Shown here in pieces: positions 1-7,365 of a DNA stretch of 13,690 nucleotides. Position numbers and translations under genes: made by a program. Origin of the DNA: Acidobacteriaceae bacterium (lineage in GTDB: Bacteria > Acidobacteriota > Terriglobia > Terriglobales > Acidobacteriaceae); assembly GCA_030042915.1 (NCBI GenBank), contig JASHYS010000512.1, positions 1-13,690 of the forward strand, written 5' to 3'. Every line of letters starts with the position of its first letter. The stretch's first letter is position 1. The notes beneath the pieces are model-generated. The model worked only from the letters and a program-made list of their open reading frames with translations. It did no database searches and was not told where the DNA came from.

Positions 1-543
1 TTCACCGATCCGCCCTATGGGCTGCGCACGCAGAAAGACTCTGACAAGGAGAAAGAGCTCCAGGTGAACGGCGTGTATCGCATCCCGGGCGCGCTCGAAC
101 AAAAACCCGGCGCGCCGCCTGCACGCGCGGAATTGCAGCAGCTCGTCGCCGACCTGCCGCGGCCCAATGGCATTGCCTTTTCGCCCGACGAGAAATATCT
201 GTATGTGAACAGCACCGAGCCGAGAAAGATCTGGATGCGCTATCGCGTGAAGGCGGATGGCACGCTGACGGAGCCGAAGCTTCTCTACGACGCAACCACC
301 GACACGCGCCCGGGCGGGCCTGATGGCATGAAGGTCGACGTGGAGGGTAACATCTACAGCGCCGGCCCCGGCGGCGTGTGGATCATCTCGCCGGATGGCA
401 AGGCGCTGGGAACCATCGTGATGCCCGAGCGCACGGCGAATATGACCTGGGCTGGAACTGATCGCAAGACGCTCTATATCTGCGCGAGTACCAGCATTTA
501 CCGCGTCCGCCTGAACATCGCGGGCGAACCGGTGGTGAAATAG
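1..543 (+). CDS. SMP-30/gluconolactonase-family sugar lactonase (5'-truncated by window edge)
   Basis: The reading frame is open from base 1 to the TAG at 541-543, giving the last 180 residues; the start lies outside the window. The fragment opens with FTDPPYGL, a phrase characteristic of gluconolactonase-like beta-propellers. It continues with NGIAFSPDEKYLYV (Asn at fragment residue 56) and GGPDGMKVD (Asp at 108), which match the Asn and Asp metal ligands of the SMP-30 fold, then the blade repeat GPGGVWIISPDG. Family members hydrolyse aldonolactones and related sugar lactones with a divalent metal. Next to garD, garP and garL, a role in opening galactaro- or glucarolactones is a reasonable inference. 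Whether it is secreted cannot be seen because the N-terminus is missing. It converges on garD across 82 bp. Confidence 0.88.
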   Translation, partial: FTDPPYGLRTQKDSDKEKELQVNGVYRIPGALEQKPGAPPARAELQQLVADLPRPNGIAFSPDEKYLYVNSTEPRKIWMRYRVKADGTLTEPKLLYDATTDTRPGGPDGMKVDVEGNIYSAGPGGVWIISPDGKALGTIVMPERTANMTWAGTDRKTLYICASTSIYRVRLNIAGEPVVK

Positions 544-625
544 CGGAGATAGCGGCGTTAGCGGAGTCAGGCTCCTCGTCCCCAGTCTGAGCTAACACGG
601 GCGGAGCGAGGCTAACTGCGCTACG

Positions 626-2167
626 TCACGTCAGTGGCGCGGGATTAAAGATCGCAAATTCATTGTGCAGGCCCCAGTGGTCAGCCCAGGTTTTCTTGGT
701 TCCGCTAGCGACCTCCAAAATCATCGAGAAAATTTCCCAGCCGACGTCTTCCACGGTCGCTTCGCCGGTTGCGATTCTGCCCGCGTTGACATCGATCAGG
801 TCGGGCCAGCGCTGGGCGAGCCCGCTGTTTGTCGACACCTTGATCACCGGCGCCATGGCCAGACCGTAAGGCGTGCCGCGTCCGGTGGTGAAAACATGCA
901 CGTTCATCGATGCGGCCAGCTGCAGCGTGCCGCAGACAAAATCGCCTGAGGGAGTGGCCGCAAAGATGAGCCCCTTTTGCGTTACGCGCTCGCCCGGCCC
1001 GGTCACGCCCATCAGCGCCGTGCTGCCCGCTTTGGCAATCGAGCCCATGGTCTTTTCGACAATATTGGCCAGGCCGCCCTTCTTGTTGCCCGGCGAGGGA
1101 TTGGCGTTACGGTCGGCGCCGCCTCGATGCATATAATCGTCGAACCACGCCATCTCGCGGATGAAGTCGCGCGCAACTTGCGGCGTGGCCGCGCGCGCGG
1201 TCAGCAGGTGTGCCGCGTCGCGCACTTCGGTCACCTCAGAAAAGATCGCCGTGGCGCCGGCGCGCACCAGTAGATCGGCAGCAAATCCCACCGCCGGGTT
1301 CGCGGTTACTCCCGAAAACGCATCCGACCCGCCGCACTGCAAGCCGACCACGAGATCGGAGGCGGGACAGGTCATCCTCCGCCTCTCGTTGAGCTTTTTC
1401 AGCCTTCCTTCGGCCAGGTTCAAGATGTTAGACACAATCTCGCCGAAGCCCTCGTGCGCGTCCTGCAGCACGGCCACTGCCGGCTCATCGCGGAGCACTT
1501 TGAGACCGCCGTTCGGCACCAGGATTGAAGGCTGCAGTTTTTCGCAACCCAGGCTCACCACCAGCAACTCGCCGCCGAAGTTGGGATGCAGGCTGAGATT
1601 CTGCAGCGTGCGCACCGGAATCTCCGCGCCGGGCGCGCTCATCGCTACGCCGCAGCCGTAGGGATGCGTGATGGCGACGACATCGTCGACATTCGGGTAG
1701 CGCGGCAGAATCTCGGTCTTGATGCGGCGCACCGCGTAGTCCACGATCGCGGCTACGCACTGCACCGTGGTGCTGATGCCGAGGATGTTTTTCGTGCCCA
1801 CGGAGCCGTCGGGGTTTGGGTAACCCTCAAAGGTGTACCCCTCCAGAGGCGGAAGCGGCTTCGGTGTGGCGGTCGCCAACGGACAGCCGGCCAATGGCGG
1901 CGCTTCCGGTTCCGTCATGAGTCCTTCGTGCACCCAACTGCCCCGCGCAATGTTCCGATTCGCATAGCCGATGGTGACACCGTAGCGCAGGATTGCCCCG
2001 CCTTTGGCTAAATCGGTGAGTGCCACTTTGTGGCCTTCGGGAACGGACTCTCGCAACTCCAATCCGGAGTCGAAGCGGCTGCCTGCCGCCAGTCCGCCCT
2101 GATTCACGACAATGGCGACGTTGTCGCCGGGATGAACGCGGATATATCGTGGCTCGCCGGAAATCAT
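626..2167 (-). CDS. garD: Galactarate dehydratase (UxaA/GarD family)
   Basis: The 513-residue product is close to the length of E. coli GarD. It dehydrates D-galactarate to 5-dehydro-4-deoxy-D-glucarate in the cytoplasm, an iron-dependent reaction in the known family. Residues 1 to about 85 form the SAF-like N-terminal domain ([30 protein letters not shown]). Residues from about 110 form the catalytic part, with the motifs [24 protein letters not shown] (168-174), LGCEKLQP (206-213), [12 protein letters not shown] (275-286) and [10 protein letters not shown] (426-435). The overall pattern follows GarD rather than altronate dehydratase UxaA. The ATG at 2165-2167 places the N-terminus where GarD proteins begin, although the upstream Shine-Dalgarno is weak. 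It is divergent from the UxuA-like gene, and the aldolase for its product lies 2.6 kb away on the other strand. Confidence 0.93.
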   Translation of the reverse strand: MISGEPRYIRVHPGDNVAIVVNQGGLAAGSRFDSGLELRESVPEGHKVALTDLAKGGAILRYGVTIGYANRNIARGSWVHEGLMTEPEAPPLAGCPLATATPKPLPPLEGYTFEGYPNPDGSVGTKNILGISTTVQCVAAIVDYAVRRIKTEILPRYPNVDDVVAITHPYGCGVAMSAPGAEIPVRTLQNLSLHPNFGGELLVVSLGCEKLQPSILVPNGGLKVLRDEPAVAVLQDAHEGFGEIVSNILNLAEGRLKKLNERRRMTCPASDLVVGLQCGGSDAFSGVTANPAVGFAADLLVRAGATAIFSEVTEVRDAAHLLTARAATPQVARDFIREMAWFDDYMHRGGADRNANPSPGNKKGGLANIVEKTMGSIAKAGSTALMGVTGPGERVTQKGLIFAATPSGDFVCGTLQLAASMNVHVFTTGRGTPYGLAMAPVIKVSTNSGLAQRWPDLIDVNAGRIATGEATVEDVGWEIFSMILEVASGTKKTWADHWGLHNEFAIFNPAPLT

Positions 2168-2297
2168 GAATCTATGTTAGCGCTGAGGCTTTCTGTTCCC
2201 CTGCCCCGGCGCACTGTCACGCGCTGCTTCATCGCACTTTACAGACCTGCGCCCGCTCGCATACAAGGTTGAGAATCGGTGCGGGAGGAAAGAAATC
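2168..2297. promoter_or_regulatory. Divergent intergenic region garD / UxuA-like gene
   Basis: This 130-bp gap must carry the promoters for garD (-) and for the forward UxuA-like/garP/garL run. A weak forward candidate is TTTACA (2238-2243), 16 bp, CATACA (2260-2265); the -10 is poor. The forward gene has a strong ribosome site, GGAGGAAAG, just before its ATG at 2298. I see no convincing operator palindrome and no regulator gene nearby, so the control of the cluster is unresolved. Confidence 0.35.
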
Positions 2298-3404
2298 ATG
2301 AATCGGCGAGAGTTTCTGGTCTCGAGTGGCGCGGCGGGGATCCTGGCTTCAAACGCCATCGCGCAAACATCCAAAAGCGCGCAGTCCAGCGCGACCTCCG
2401 CTCAGATGAAGCTCGGTGACCAGACGCACCCGACCAATGACGTGCATCTCAAATACCTGGCTCGCTATAGCGTGCGCAACATCTGCGGGTATCCGCAAAT
2501 CGAGGGCGATCGCCTCTACGCCACTGTCGACGAGCTCAAGCGCATGATCGACATGGCCGGCAAATATGGCATCAGTATCGACTGCACCGCGCCGCCCTTC
2601 CTCGAGTCGAGTTACATCGACCGCGAAAAGCATCCGGCGATCATGCTCGCGCAGAGCCCGGAGCGCGACCGCGATATCGAGCAACTGCAAATGTTCATCC
2701 GCAACTGTGCGCAGGCCGGAATTCCTTCTATCAAGTACAACATGAGCATTCTGGGCGTGCTGCGTACCGGCCGCGTACCTGGCCGTGGCGATGCGCTCTA
2801 CCATCAGTGGAAGCTTTCCGAGGCGCATCCCGAAACGCCGCTCACCAAGGCAGGCGCGGTTGACGCCGACGCTTTCTGGGAGCGCATCACTTACTTCCTC
2901 GATCGCGTGATCCCCGTGGCCAACGAGTACAAAATCCGCATGGCCTGCCATCCTCAGGATCCCGGCGTGCCGCCCGAGGGCTATCAGGGCGTGAATCGAG
3001 TTCTCGGCACCGTCGATGGACTCAAAAAGTTCATCACGATCCGGGAGAGCCCTTATCACGGTCTGAATTTCTGCCAGGGAACGATCTCAGAGGATCTGGA
3101 AGATCCGGGCACGCAGATCTTCGACGTGATCCGCTACTTCGGCGCGCGCCAGAAAATATTCAACGTGCACTTCCGCAATATTCGCGGCCATCGCAACGAC
3201 TTCATCGAGGTCTATCCCGACGAGGGCGACGTGGACTTTGTCAAAGCCATCCGCGTGTACAAGGAAGTGGGCTACTCCGGCATGCTGATGCCCGATCATG
3301 TGCCCCTGGCTGTGAACAATGCCGATCCTGACGACTTGCAGTCCTTCGCCTATTGCTATGGCTATATTCGCGGGCTCATCCAATCTGTTTATGAGCCGGC
3401 TTGA
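2298..3404 (+). CDS. Tat-exported UxuA-like (mannonate dehydratase family) TIM-barrel protein
   Basis: The 368-residue product begins NRREFLVSSGAAG, a twin-arginine signal (R3-R4), with a likely cleavage after AIA at 20-22. The mature part is an AP-endonuclease/xylose-isomerase-type TIM barrel resembling mannonate dehydratase UxuA. The four metal-ligand positions of that family appear intact: H218 (ACHPQDPG), C259 (NFCQGTI), H291 (NVHFRNIRG) and D333 (MPDHVP). UxuA converts D-mannonate to 2-keto-3-deoxygluconate with Mn2+; in this galactarate cluster the true substrate may be another aldonate or aldarate. Export is unusual, since characterised UxuA enzymes are cytoplasmic. GGAGGAAAG precedes the ATG at good spacing. 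It is followed after 74 bp by the hexarate transporter and is probably co-transcribed with it. The family call is firm, the exact reaction is not. Confidence 0.85.
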   Translation: MNRREFLVSSGAAGILASNAIAQTSKSAQSSATSAQMKLGDQTHPTNDVHLKYLARYSVRNICGYPQIEGDRLYATVDELKRMIDMAGKYGISIDCTAPPFLESSYIDREKHPAIMLAQSPERDRDIEQLQMFIRNCAQAGIPSIKYNMSILGVLRTGRVPGRGDALYHQWKLSEAHPETPLTKAGAVDADAFWERITYFLDRVIPVANEYKIRMACHPQDPGVPPEGYQGVNRVLGTVDGLKKFITIRESPYHGLNFCQGTISEDLEDPGTQIFDVIRYFGARQKIFNVHFRNIRGHRNDFIEVYPDEGDVDFVKAIRVYKEVGYSGMLMPDHVPLAVNNADPDDLQSFAYCYGYIRGLIQSVYEPA

Positions 3405-3467
3405 GCCAGAGCGTGCGCATGGTACCGTGAAAACGAATCGCAGTTGGCGCAGTCGGTGCTGGCGCCG

Positions 3468-3473
3468 AAAGGA
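3468..3473 (+). promoter_or_regulatory. Ribosome binding site supporting a TTG start
   Basis: AAAGGA sits five bases before TTG at 3479. No ATG or GTG lies at a plausible position before the first transmembrane segment, so this site decides the TTG start of the transporter. Confidence 0.7.
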
Positions 3474-3478
3474 AATTC

Positions 3479-4795
3479 TTGGCTGAAACGCGCCAAACTC
3501 GCGTGCGCTACCTCATCATCACGCTGCTGTTTGTGGTCAGTTGCTTCAGCTTTGCTGACCGCTCGGCGCTGTCGCAGGCAGTTTCCGCAATGCCGCCGAA
3601 TTTGGATTTGAGCAAGCACATGGGCAGCCTGCTGTTCGCGTTCGGCGTTGCCTACGCCCTGGGCCAATTGCCTTCAGGCGGCCTACTCGACCGATTCGGC
3701 TCAAGGCGCGTCTACGGTATCGCCATCATCGGCTGGTCGGTATGCGCTTTTCTCACTGCCTTTGCCGGCTATCTTGCAGCCAGCGCCGCCTTCACCGCCA
3801 TCTTCGTTCTGCGCGTGCTCTCCGGCTTGTTTCAGTCGCCGGTCTTTCCCGGCAACGGCCGCATCGTGGCTGCGTGGTTTCCTACTTCTGAGCGCGGCCG
3901 CGCCTCGGCCATCTTCAATGCCTCGCAGTATTTCGCGCTGCCCATTTTCGCGCCCATTTTCGGTTGGCTCATTCACATCGCAGGTTGGCGCAGCTGTTTC
4001 TGGTTTATGGGAGCACTCGGCTGTCTGCTCACAGTGGTCTGGTATACAAACATGTACGGGGTGAAGGAACACACGCGGGTTTCGCAAGCCGAAATAGAAT
4101 TTATCGAGCGCGGCGGGGGGCTGGTGAATACCGACTCCGCCGCAAGCGTGAAGAAGAACACACTCACCTGGGCCACGGTAAAGATGCTCCTCAGTTACCG
4201 CATGCTGGTGGGCGTTTACATCGGCCAGTTCTGCGTCACCACGCTCACCTGGTTCTTTCTTACCTGGTTTCCGCTCTATCTTGCGCAAGCCCGTCACATG
4301 TCCGTGCTGAAGGTCGGATTCGCGGCAGCCGTGCCCGGACTGTGCGGAGGCGTGGGCGGCATTCTCGGCGGCGTCATCTCCGACCGCCTTCTGCACAGCG
4401 GCCGTTCGCTCAGCTTCGCTCGCAAGCTTCCCATCATGGCAGGCATGGTGCTGGCGATGACCATCATCGTTTGCAACTACACGGCCTCGCAGAGCCTGAT
4501 GCTTCTGTTCATGTCTATCTCGTTTTTCGGCAAAGGCATCGGCGCGCTTGGCTGGACAGTCATATCCGATACGTCGCCGAAGGGAATGGTGGGCATTAAC
4601 GGTGCGCTGTTCAACCTCTTCGGCAATCTTTCCGGCATTACCACGCCGCTTATCATTGGCCCCATCGTGGTGAGGACGAATTCCTATAACGGGGCGCTGG
4701 TCTTTATCGCGTGCATTGCTTTTTGCGTCATTCTCAGCTACGCGCTCATTGTCGGCGAGATCAAGCGTCTTGACCTCCGGCCTGAGCCAGCCTGA
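3479..4795 (+). CDS. garP: MFS hexarate (galactarate/glucarate) transporter, GarP/GudP type
   Basis: The 438-residue inner-membrane protein belongs to the anion:cation symporter family of the major facilitator superfamily, with about 12 hydrophobic segments. It closely follows E. coli GarP/GudP: ADRSALS (26-32) after the first helix, motif A GGLLDRFGSRRV (67-78), then phrases such as RIVAAWFPTSERGRASAIFN, TWFFLTWFPLYL, ARKLPIMAGM and GKGIGALGWTVISDT. The known role is proton-coupled uptake of galactarate and/or glucarate. Translation starts at TTG behind AAAGGA. GarL starts only 15 bp after its stop, so the two are an operon. The choice between garP and gudP cannot be made from sequence alone; the neighbouring garD and garL favour garP. 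Confidence 0.92.
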   Translation: MAETRQTRVRYLIITLLFVVSCFSFADRSALSQAVSAMPPNLDLSKHMGSLLFAFGVAYALGQLPSGGLLDRFGSRRVYGIAIIGWSVCAFLTAFAGYLAASAAFTAIFVLRVLSGLFQSPVFPGNGRIVAAWFPTSERGRASAIFNASQYFALPIFAPIFGWLIHIAGWRSCFWFMGALGCLLTVVWYTNMYGVKEHTRVSQAEIEFIERGGGLVNTDSAASVKKNTLTWATVKMLLSYRMLVGVYIGQFCVTTLTWFFLTWFPLYLAQARHMSVLKVGFAAAVPGLCGGVGGILGGVISDRLLHSGRSLSFARKLPIMAGMVLAMTIIVCNYTASQSLMLLFMSISFFGKGIGALGWTVISDTSPKGMVGINGALFNLFGNLSGITTPLIIGPIVVRTNSYNGALVFIACIAFCVILSYALIVGEIKRLDLRPEPA

Positions 4796-4810
4796 AAGGA
4801 GAACCAACCT

Positions 4811-5593
4811 ATGCCCGAATGGCCCGCAAACTTTCCGCTCAACGCATTCAAGCAGGCTCTCGCTCATGGTGGGCGCCAGGTCGGCCTGTGGTGCAGCCTG
4901 GCCAGCCCGATGGCAGCCGAGATCCTGGCCGGCGCGGGATTCGACTGGATCGTGATTGACGGCGAGCACGCGCCCAACGACATCACCACGCTGTTGCCGC
5001 AATTGCAGGCCATGCGTGGCGGAACGGCCGAGCCTGTTTTTCGTGTGCCATGGAACGAGCCGGTCATCATCAAGCGCGCTCTCGACGTAGGCGCACGCTC
5101 ACTGCTCGTTCCCTTTGTGCAGAATGCCGAAGAAGCGCGTAAAGCTGTGGCAGCAGCGCGCTATCCGCCGCTGGGCATTCGCGGTGTCGCGGTCACTCCG
5201 CGCGCTACTGACTACGGCCGCGTCCAGGGCTACCACCGCGAGGCGCACCTTGAAACCTGCGTCCTGGTGCAGCTTGAAACCAAAGCCGCCCTTAATGAGA
5301 TCGAGGCCGTTGCCGCTGTCGAAGGCGTCGACGGGATCTTCATCGGACCCAGCGATCTGGCCGCCGCGTTCGGCCATCTCGGTAATCCCAAGAACCCCGA
5401 AGTGCAGGCTGCTATCAGGGATGCCGGCAAGCGGATTCGCGCAGCCGGCAAATCTGCGGGTATGCTCACCGGCAACCTCGATGATGCGGAGACACTTTTT
5501 GCGATGGGCTTTAACTTCGTTGCTATCGGCAGCGACGTGAGCATTCTGGCGCGCGGCGCTGAGAACCTGGCCGCCCACTTCCGCAAGAAATAG
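4811..5593 (+). CDS. garL: 2-dehydro-3-deoxyglucarate aldolase (HpcH/HpaI family)
   Basis: The 260-residue class II aldolase splits 5-dehydro-4-deoxy- (or 2-dehydro-3-deoxy-) glucarate, the GarD product, into pyruvate and tartronate semialdehyde. The sequence is GarL-like throughout: FDWIVIDGEHAPNDI, NEPVIIKRALDVG, ARYPPLGIRGVAV, EGVDGIFIGPSDLAAAFGHLG and FVAIGSDVSIL. The expected catalytic His (H53), Arg (R78) and metal ligands Glu (E156) and Asp (D182) are all present, at the E. coli positions shifted by three. AAAGGAG precedes the ATG. It is the last gene of the forward hexarate run, after garP. The enzymes that would consume tartronate semialdehyde (GarR, GarK) are not in the window. Confidence 0.94.
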   Translation: MPEWPANFPLNAFKQALAHGGRQVGLWCSLASPMAAEILAGAGFDWIVIDGEHAPNDITTLLPQLQAMRGGTAEPVFRVPWNEPVIIKRALDVGARSLLVPFVQNAEEARKAVAAARYPPLGIRGVAVTPRATDYGRVQGYHREAHLETCVLVQLETKAALNEIEAVAAVEGVDGIFIGPSDLAAAFGHLGNPKNPEVQAAIRDAGKRIRAAGKSAGMLTGNLDDAETLFAMGFNFVAIGSDVSILARGAENLAAHFRKK

Positions 5594-5638
5594 CGGGCGG
5601 TCCTTCTAACTCCGCTAACTTCGGTAGCTCCGCTGCTC

Positions 5639-6076
5639 CTATGCCGTAGGCGTCGCGGCGGTCTTGACGTTGATCACGTGATAAATCGCCGGCTCGGTTC
5701 CCACGTTCTTAAGCCCGTGCAGCTGGTTCGATCCGTTGAAAATCACCGATCCCGGACCAACGCGAATCCACATACCGTTCGAAAGTGTCTCCACCGTCCC
5801 TTGCCGCAAGATAATCAACTCCTCGTTGGGGTGCTTGTGCGGAGGATGCGGTGACTTGCCTGGATCCAGAGTGGTGATGTGGATTTCGAGATTCTGGAGC
5901 GTAGCCGTCGGCGTGCTGCACACGGTTCGCACCGAGCCGTTAGCGTTCGGCTTGTCAACAAACGAATTCCAGTCGAAGACCTTGGAGCCCATCACTGGCG
6001 TGGGGTCGGCTTGGAGCAATGCGTCGCCGGCGACAGCGGTCGCGGCAAGAACGGCGAACAGTTCTCTGCGGTTCAT
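5639..6076 (-). CDS. Exported single-domain cupin
   Basis: The 145-residue protein starts with MNRRELFAVLAATAVAGDA, a short signal with a twin-arginine look. One cupin domain follows. Motif 1 is G73-x6-H80-x-H82-x3-E86-x6-G93, and motif 2 contains G107-P-G109, H120 and N124, so the metal-binding His/His/Glu/His set is complete. The frame extends upstream to TTG and ATG codons near 6097-6100, but AAAGGA at 6084-6089 lies seven bases before the ATG at 6074-6076 and fixes that start. The reaction is unknown: small cupins of this type include sugar isomerases, dioxygenases and plain binding proteins. It sits tail-to-tail with garL but is not obviously part of that operon. Family call sure, function open. 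Confidence 0.82.
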   Translation of the reverse strand: MNRRELFAVLAATAVAGDALLQADPTPVMGSKVFDWNSFVDKPNANGSVRTVCSTPTATLQNLEIHITTLDPGKSPHPPHKHPNEELIILRQGTVETLSNGMWIRVGPGSVIFNGSNQLHGLKNVGTEPAIYHVINVKTAATPTA

Positions 6077-6083
6077 AGTTGAT

Positions 6084-6089
6084 TCCTTT
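6084..6089 (-). promoter_or_regulatory. Ribosome binding site fixing the cupin start
   Basis: On the minus strand AAAGGA lies seven bases before the ATG at 6076. It would fall inside the coding region if the upstream TTG/ATG codons were used, so the shorter 145-residue form is preferred. Confidence 0.7.
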
Positions 6090-6189
6090 GTGCCCATCAA
6101 TTTTCAAGGGAAGGGATATGGCGCAACGCTTTAGGGGCTTGCGCCGCACTTGCTGATCTTATATCGGATGCCATCGCGGTGTATCGCGA

Positions 6190-6567
6190 TCAGTGCAATT
6201 TGGCCACGGCCAGCCGCCAGGCGGCTGCACAGGCAATAGCGGCGACGATCGCGGCGATTCTATGGAGGTTCAGCCAGAGACCGCTTGCTTGGGCCGGAAT
6301 GCTTTCGACGATTCCGGACACGAATGCTGCCAAGAACGCGATCACGAACATCGCGATTGTGGCCAGAAGCGTGGGCCGCGATTCGAAAAGCCGGATCGCA
6401 ACACCGATGCGAAGGATGAGGAATACGATGCACGCCACCGCCGATAGCTTGTGGACGACGGAAACAGGCGCCTGCAAGGGCTTCCCAAACAAAGCCATCG
6501 CGATGCCGGATGAGAGGGCAAGAAGAAAGAGCCATCCCACAGCGATCAGCTTCTGCATTTCAATCAC
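6190..6567 (-). CDS. Small four-helix membrane protein of unknown function, possibly haem-binding
   Basis: I do not recognise a named family with confidence. The 125-residue product has four hydrophobic segments at about 6-27, 37-58, 66-88 and 100-122 and very few charges. A histidine lies at the start of helix 2 (H39, VVHKLSA) and another at the start of helix 4 (H102, NLHRIAA). Such placement resembles small b-type cytochrome or DUF4405-like proteins, where paired His residues bind haem; this is inference only. AGGAG five bases before GTG at 6565-6567 supports the GTG start over the in-frame ATG four codons into the frame, which would be 14 bases away. It is divergent from the Rrf2 regulator across 244 bp and may be controlled by it. 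Confidence 0.72.
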   Translation of the reverse strand: MIEMQKLIAVGWLFLLALSSGIAMALFGKPLQAPVSVVHKLSAVACIVFLILRIGVAIRLFESRPTLLATIAMFVIAFLAAFVSGIVESIPAQASGLWLNLHRIAAIVAAIACAAAWRLAVAKLH

Positions 6568-6572
6568 CGGTA

Positions 6573-6577
6573 CTCCT
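6573..6577 (-). promoter_or_regulatory. Ribosome binding site supporting a GTG start
   Basis: AGGAG on the minus strand is separated by five bases from GTG at 6567, a better spacing than for the in-frame ATG further in. Confidence 0.65.
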
Positions 6578-6680
6578 GGTTAAACGCAGCGGCGCTGGCG
6601 CACCCAGCGCTTACGCATGAACGACCAAGGCCGAAATAGCGCGGGTCTTTGCTCGGGACGGGGCGCCATTTCGGACGGTT

Positions 6681-6702
6681 TTTCTCCGATTCGGCGGAGA
6701 AA
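6681..6702. promoter_or_regulatory. Perfect inverted repeat (8-bp arms, 6-bp spacer) upstream of the Rrf2 gene
   Basis: TTTCTCCG (6681-6688) and CGGAGAAA (6695-6702) are exact reverse complements around ATTCGG. No T-run follows on either strand, so it is not a standard terminator. It lies in the gap between the divergent membrane-protein and Rrf2 genes, and a TATAAC (6709-6714) that could serve as a -10 begins seven bases later. An operator, possibly for autoregulation by the Rrf2 protein, is the simplest reading. Confidence 0.5.
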
Positions 6703-6811
6703 TAACGCTATAACCCTCGCAAACCAGCGGCCTGTGATGAAAGGCACATCCGGCTGTGACGAATTCAATTAGCCTGGCTATTGTTCACGATTTTTCGCCG
6801 GAAAGGACTTC

Positions 6812-7294
6812 ATGAAGCGACTGAATTCGTCGCTGCAATTGACGCGCGCCGCCGACTACGCTGTTCGCGTGATGATTCAGTTGGCGTCGACCCAAGCCAA
6901 CGGGCGTGTCTCCCTTCCCGAGCTGGCCAAGGCGACGGGTACGCCCGAAAGTTTTCTTTCCAAAGTGTTGCAGGCTCTCGCACACGCCGGCTTGATCTCT
7001 TCGCGGCGCGGACAGTCGGGCGGCTTTCGCATCTCGGCGCGTGGCCGCGCGGCCTCAATGCGCGACGTGATCGAGGCCATTGATGGCTCCATCTGTGTCA
7101 ATGTGTGCCTCGCCCCCGGACGATCCTGTGCGCGCAAACCGCGCTGCACCGCGCACCCCGTCTGGATCAAGGCACAGCAGGCCATGCTCGAGGTCCTCTC
7201 CGGCGCCAGAGTTACTGCATTGGCCGCTCAGGCTCAGCCTCAGCGGCTCATACGCCAAGTTGAAGCCATGCGCCTGCTTCATTTGCCTGGGTGA
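6812..7294 (+). CDS. Rrf2-family transcriptional regulator with probable Fe-S cluster ligands
   Basis: The 160-residue protein carries the Rrf2 winged helix-turn-helix in residues 1 to about 85: LTRAADYAVRVMIQLA, then LPELAKATGTPESFLSKVLQALAHAGLI, then the wing RRGQSGGFRIS. Residues 95-118 hold C95, C99, C106, C112 and H115 before W118. The C99-x6-C106-x5-C112 spacing with a following His resembles the cluster-binding segment of IscR/NsrR-type members, so sensing of NO, iron, oxygen or redox state through an Fe-S cluster is likely. AAAGGA precedes the ATG. It is divergent from the four-helix membrane protein and lies just upstream of the TPP-riboswitch operon in the same direction. Its targets are unknown; nearby inverted repeats on both sides are candidates. 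Confidence 0.88.
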   Translation: MKRLNSSLQLTRAADYAVRVMIQLASTQANGRVSLPELAKATGTPESFLSKVLQALAHAGLISSRRGQSGGFRISARGRAASMRDVIEAIDGSICVNVCLAPGRSCARKPRCTAHPVWIKAQQAMLEVLSGARVTALAAQAQPQRLIRQVEAMRLLHLPG

Positions 7295-7319
7295 ACCATC
7301 CAGGTCCGCTCGCGAAATC

Positions 7320-7331
7320 GATTTGCAAATC
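7320..7331. repeat. 12-bp perfect palindrome upstream of the riboswitch
   Basis: GATTTGCAAATC is fully self-complementary, and it overlaps a second palindrome AAATCGATTT at 7315-7324. It lies 26 bp after the Rrf2 stop codon and 30 bp before the riboswitch core, overlapping the candidate -35 element. Protein binding is more plausible than RNA structure because there is no loop. Confidence 0.45.
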
Positions 7332-7351
7332 CCGCTGCAAGGTGTTTCAAT
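7323..7351 (+). promoter_or_regulatory. Candidate promoter of the thiamine-uptake operon
   Basis: TTGCAA (7323-7328) and TTCAAT (7346-7351) are separated by 17 bp and each matches the sigma-70 consensus at four of six positions. Initiation a few bases later would start the transcript at the 5' edge of the riboswitch. This is a motif match only; read-through from the Rrf2 gene is an alternative, and no terminator is evident between the two. Confidence 0.35.
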
Positions 7352-7365
7352 CTTGGTATTGAAAC
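7344..7365. repeat. Perfect inverted repeat (8-bp arms, 6-bp spacer) overlapping riboswitch P1
   Basis: GTTTCAAT (7344-7351) and ATTGAAAC (7358-7365) are exact reverse complements around CTTGGT. The right arm includes the GAAA that forms the 5' strand of riboswitch helix P1. If transcribed it would compete with P1; if the promoter lies over it, it would act as a DNA operator. Confidence 0.55.

Noticed and set aside
618..640. Hairpin GCGCTAC/GTGGCGC as a terminator between the lactonase and garD
   Set aside because: It overlaps the end of garD, needs a G-U pair and has no T-run on either strand.
3701..5002. 433-codon open frame on the minus strand across garP and the start of garL
   Set aside because: It is antisense to a clearly conserved transporter, its translation is highly charged and lacks domain structure, and it reflects GC-rich codon bias.
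6580..6768. 62-codon minus-strand frame in the gap upstream of the Rrf2 gene
   Set aside because: No ribosome site or family resemblance, and it overlaps the putative regulatory palindrome; more likely non-coding.
7286..7304. CCTGG/CCAGG stem around the Rrf2 stop codon as a terminator
   Set aside because: Only five base pairs and no following T-run.
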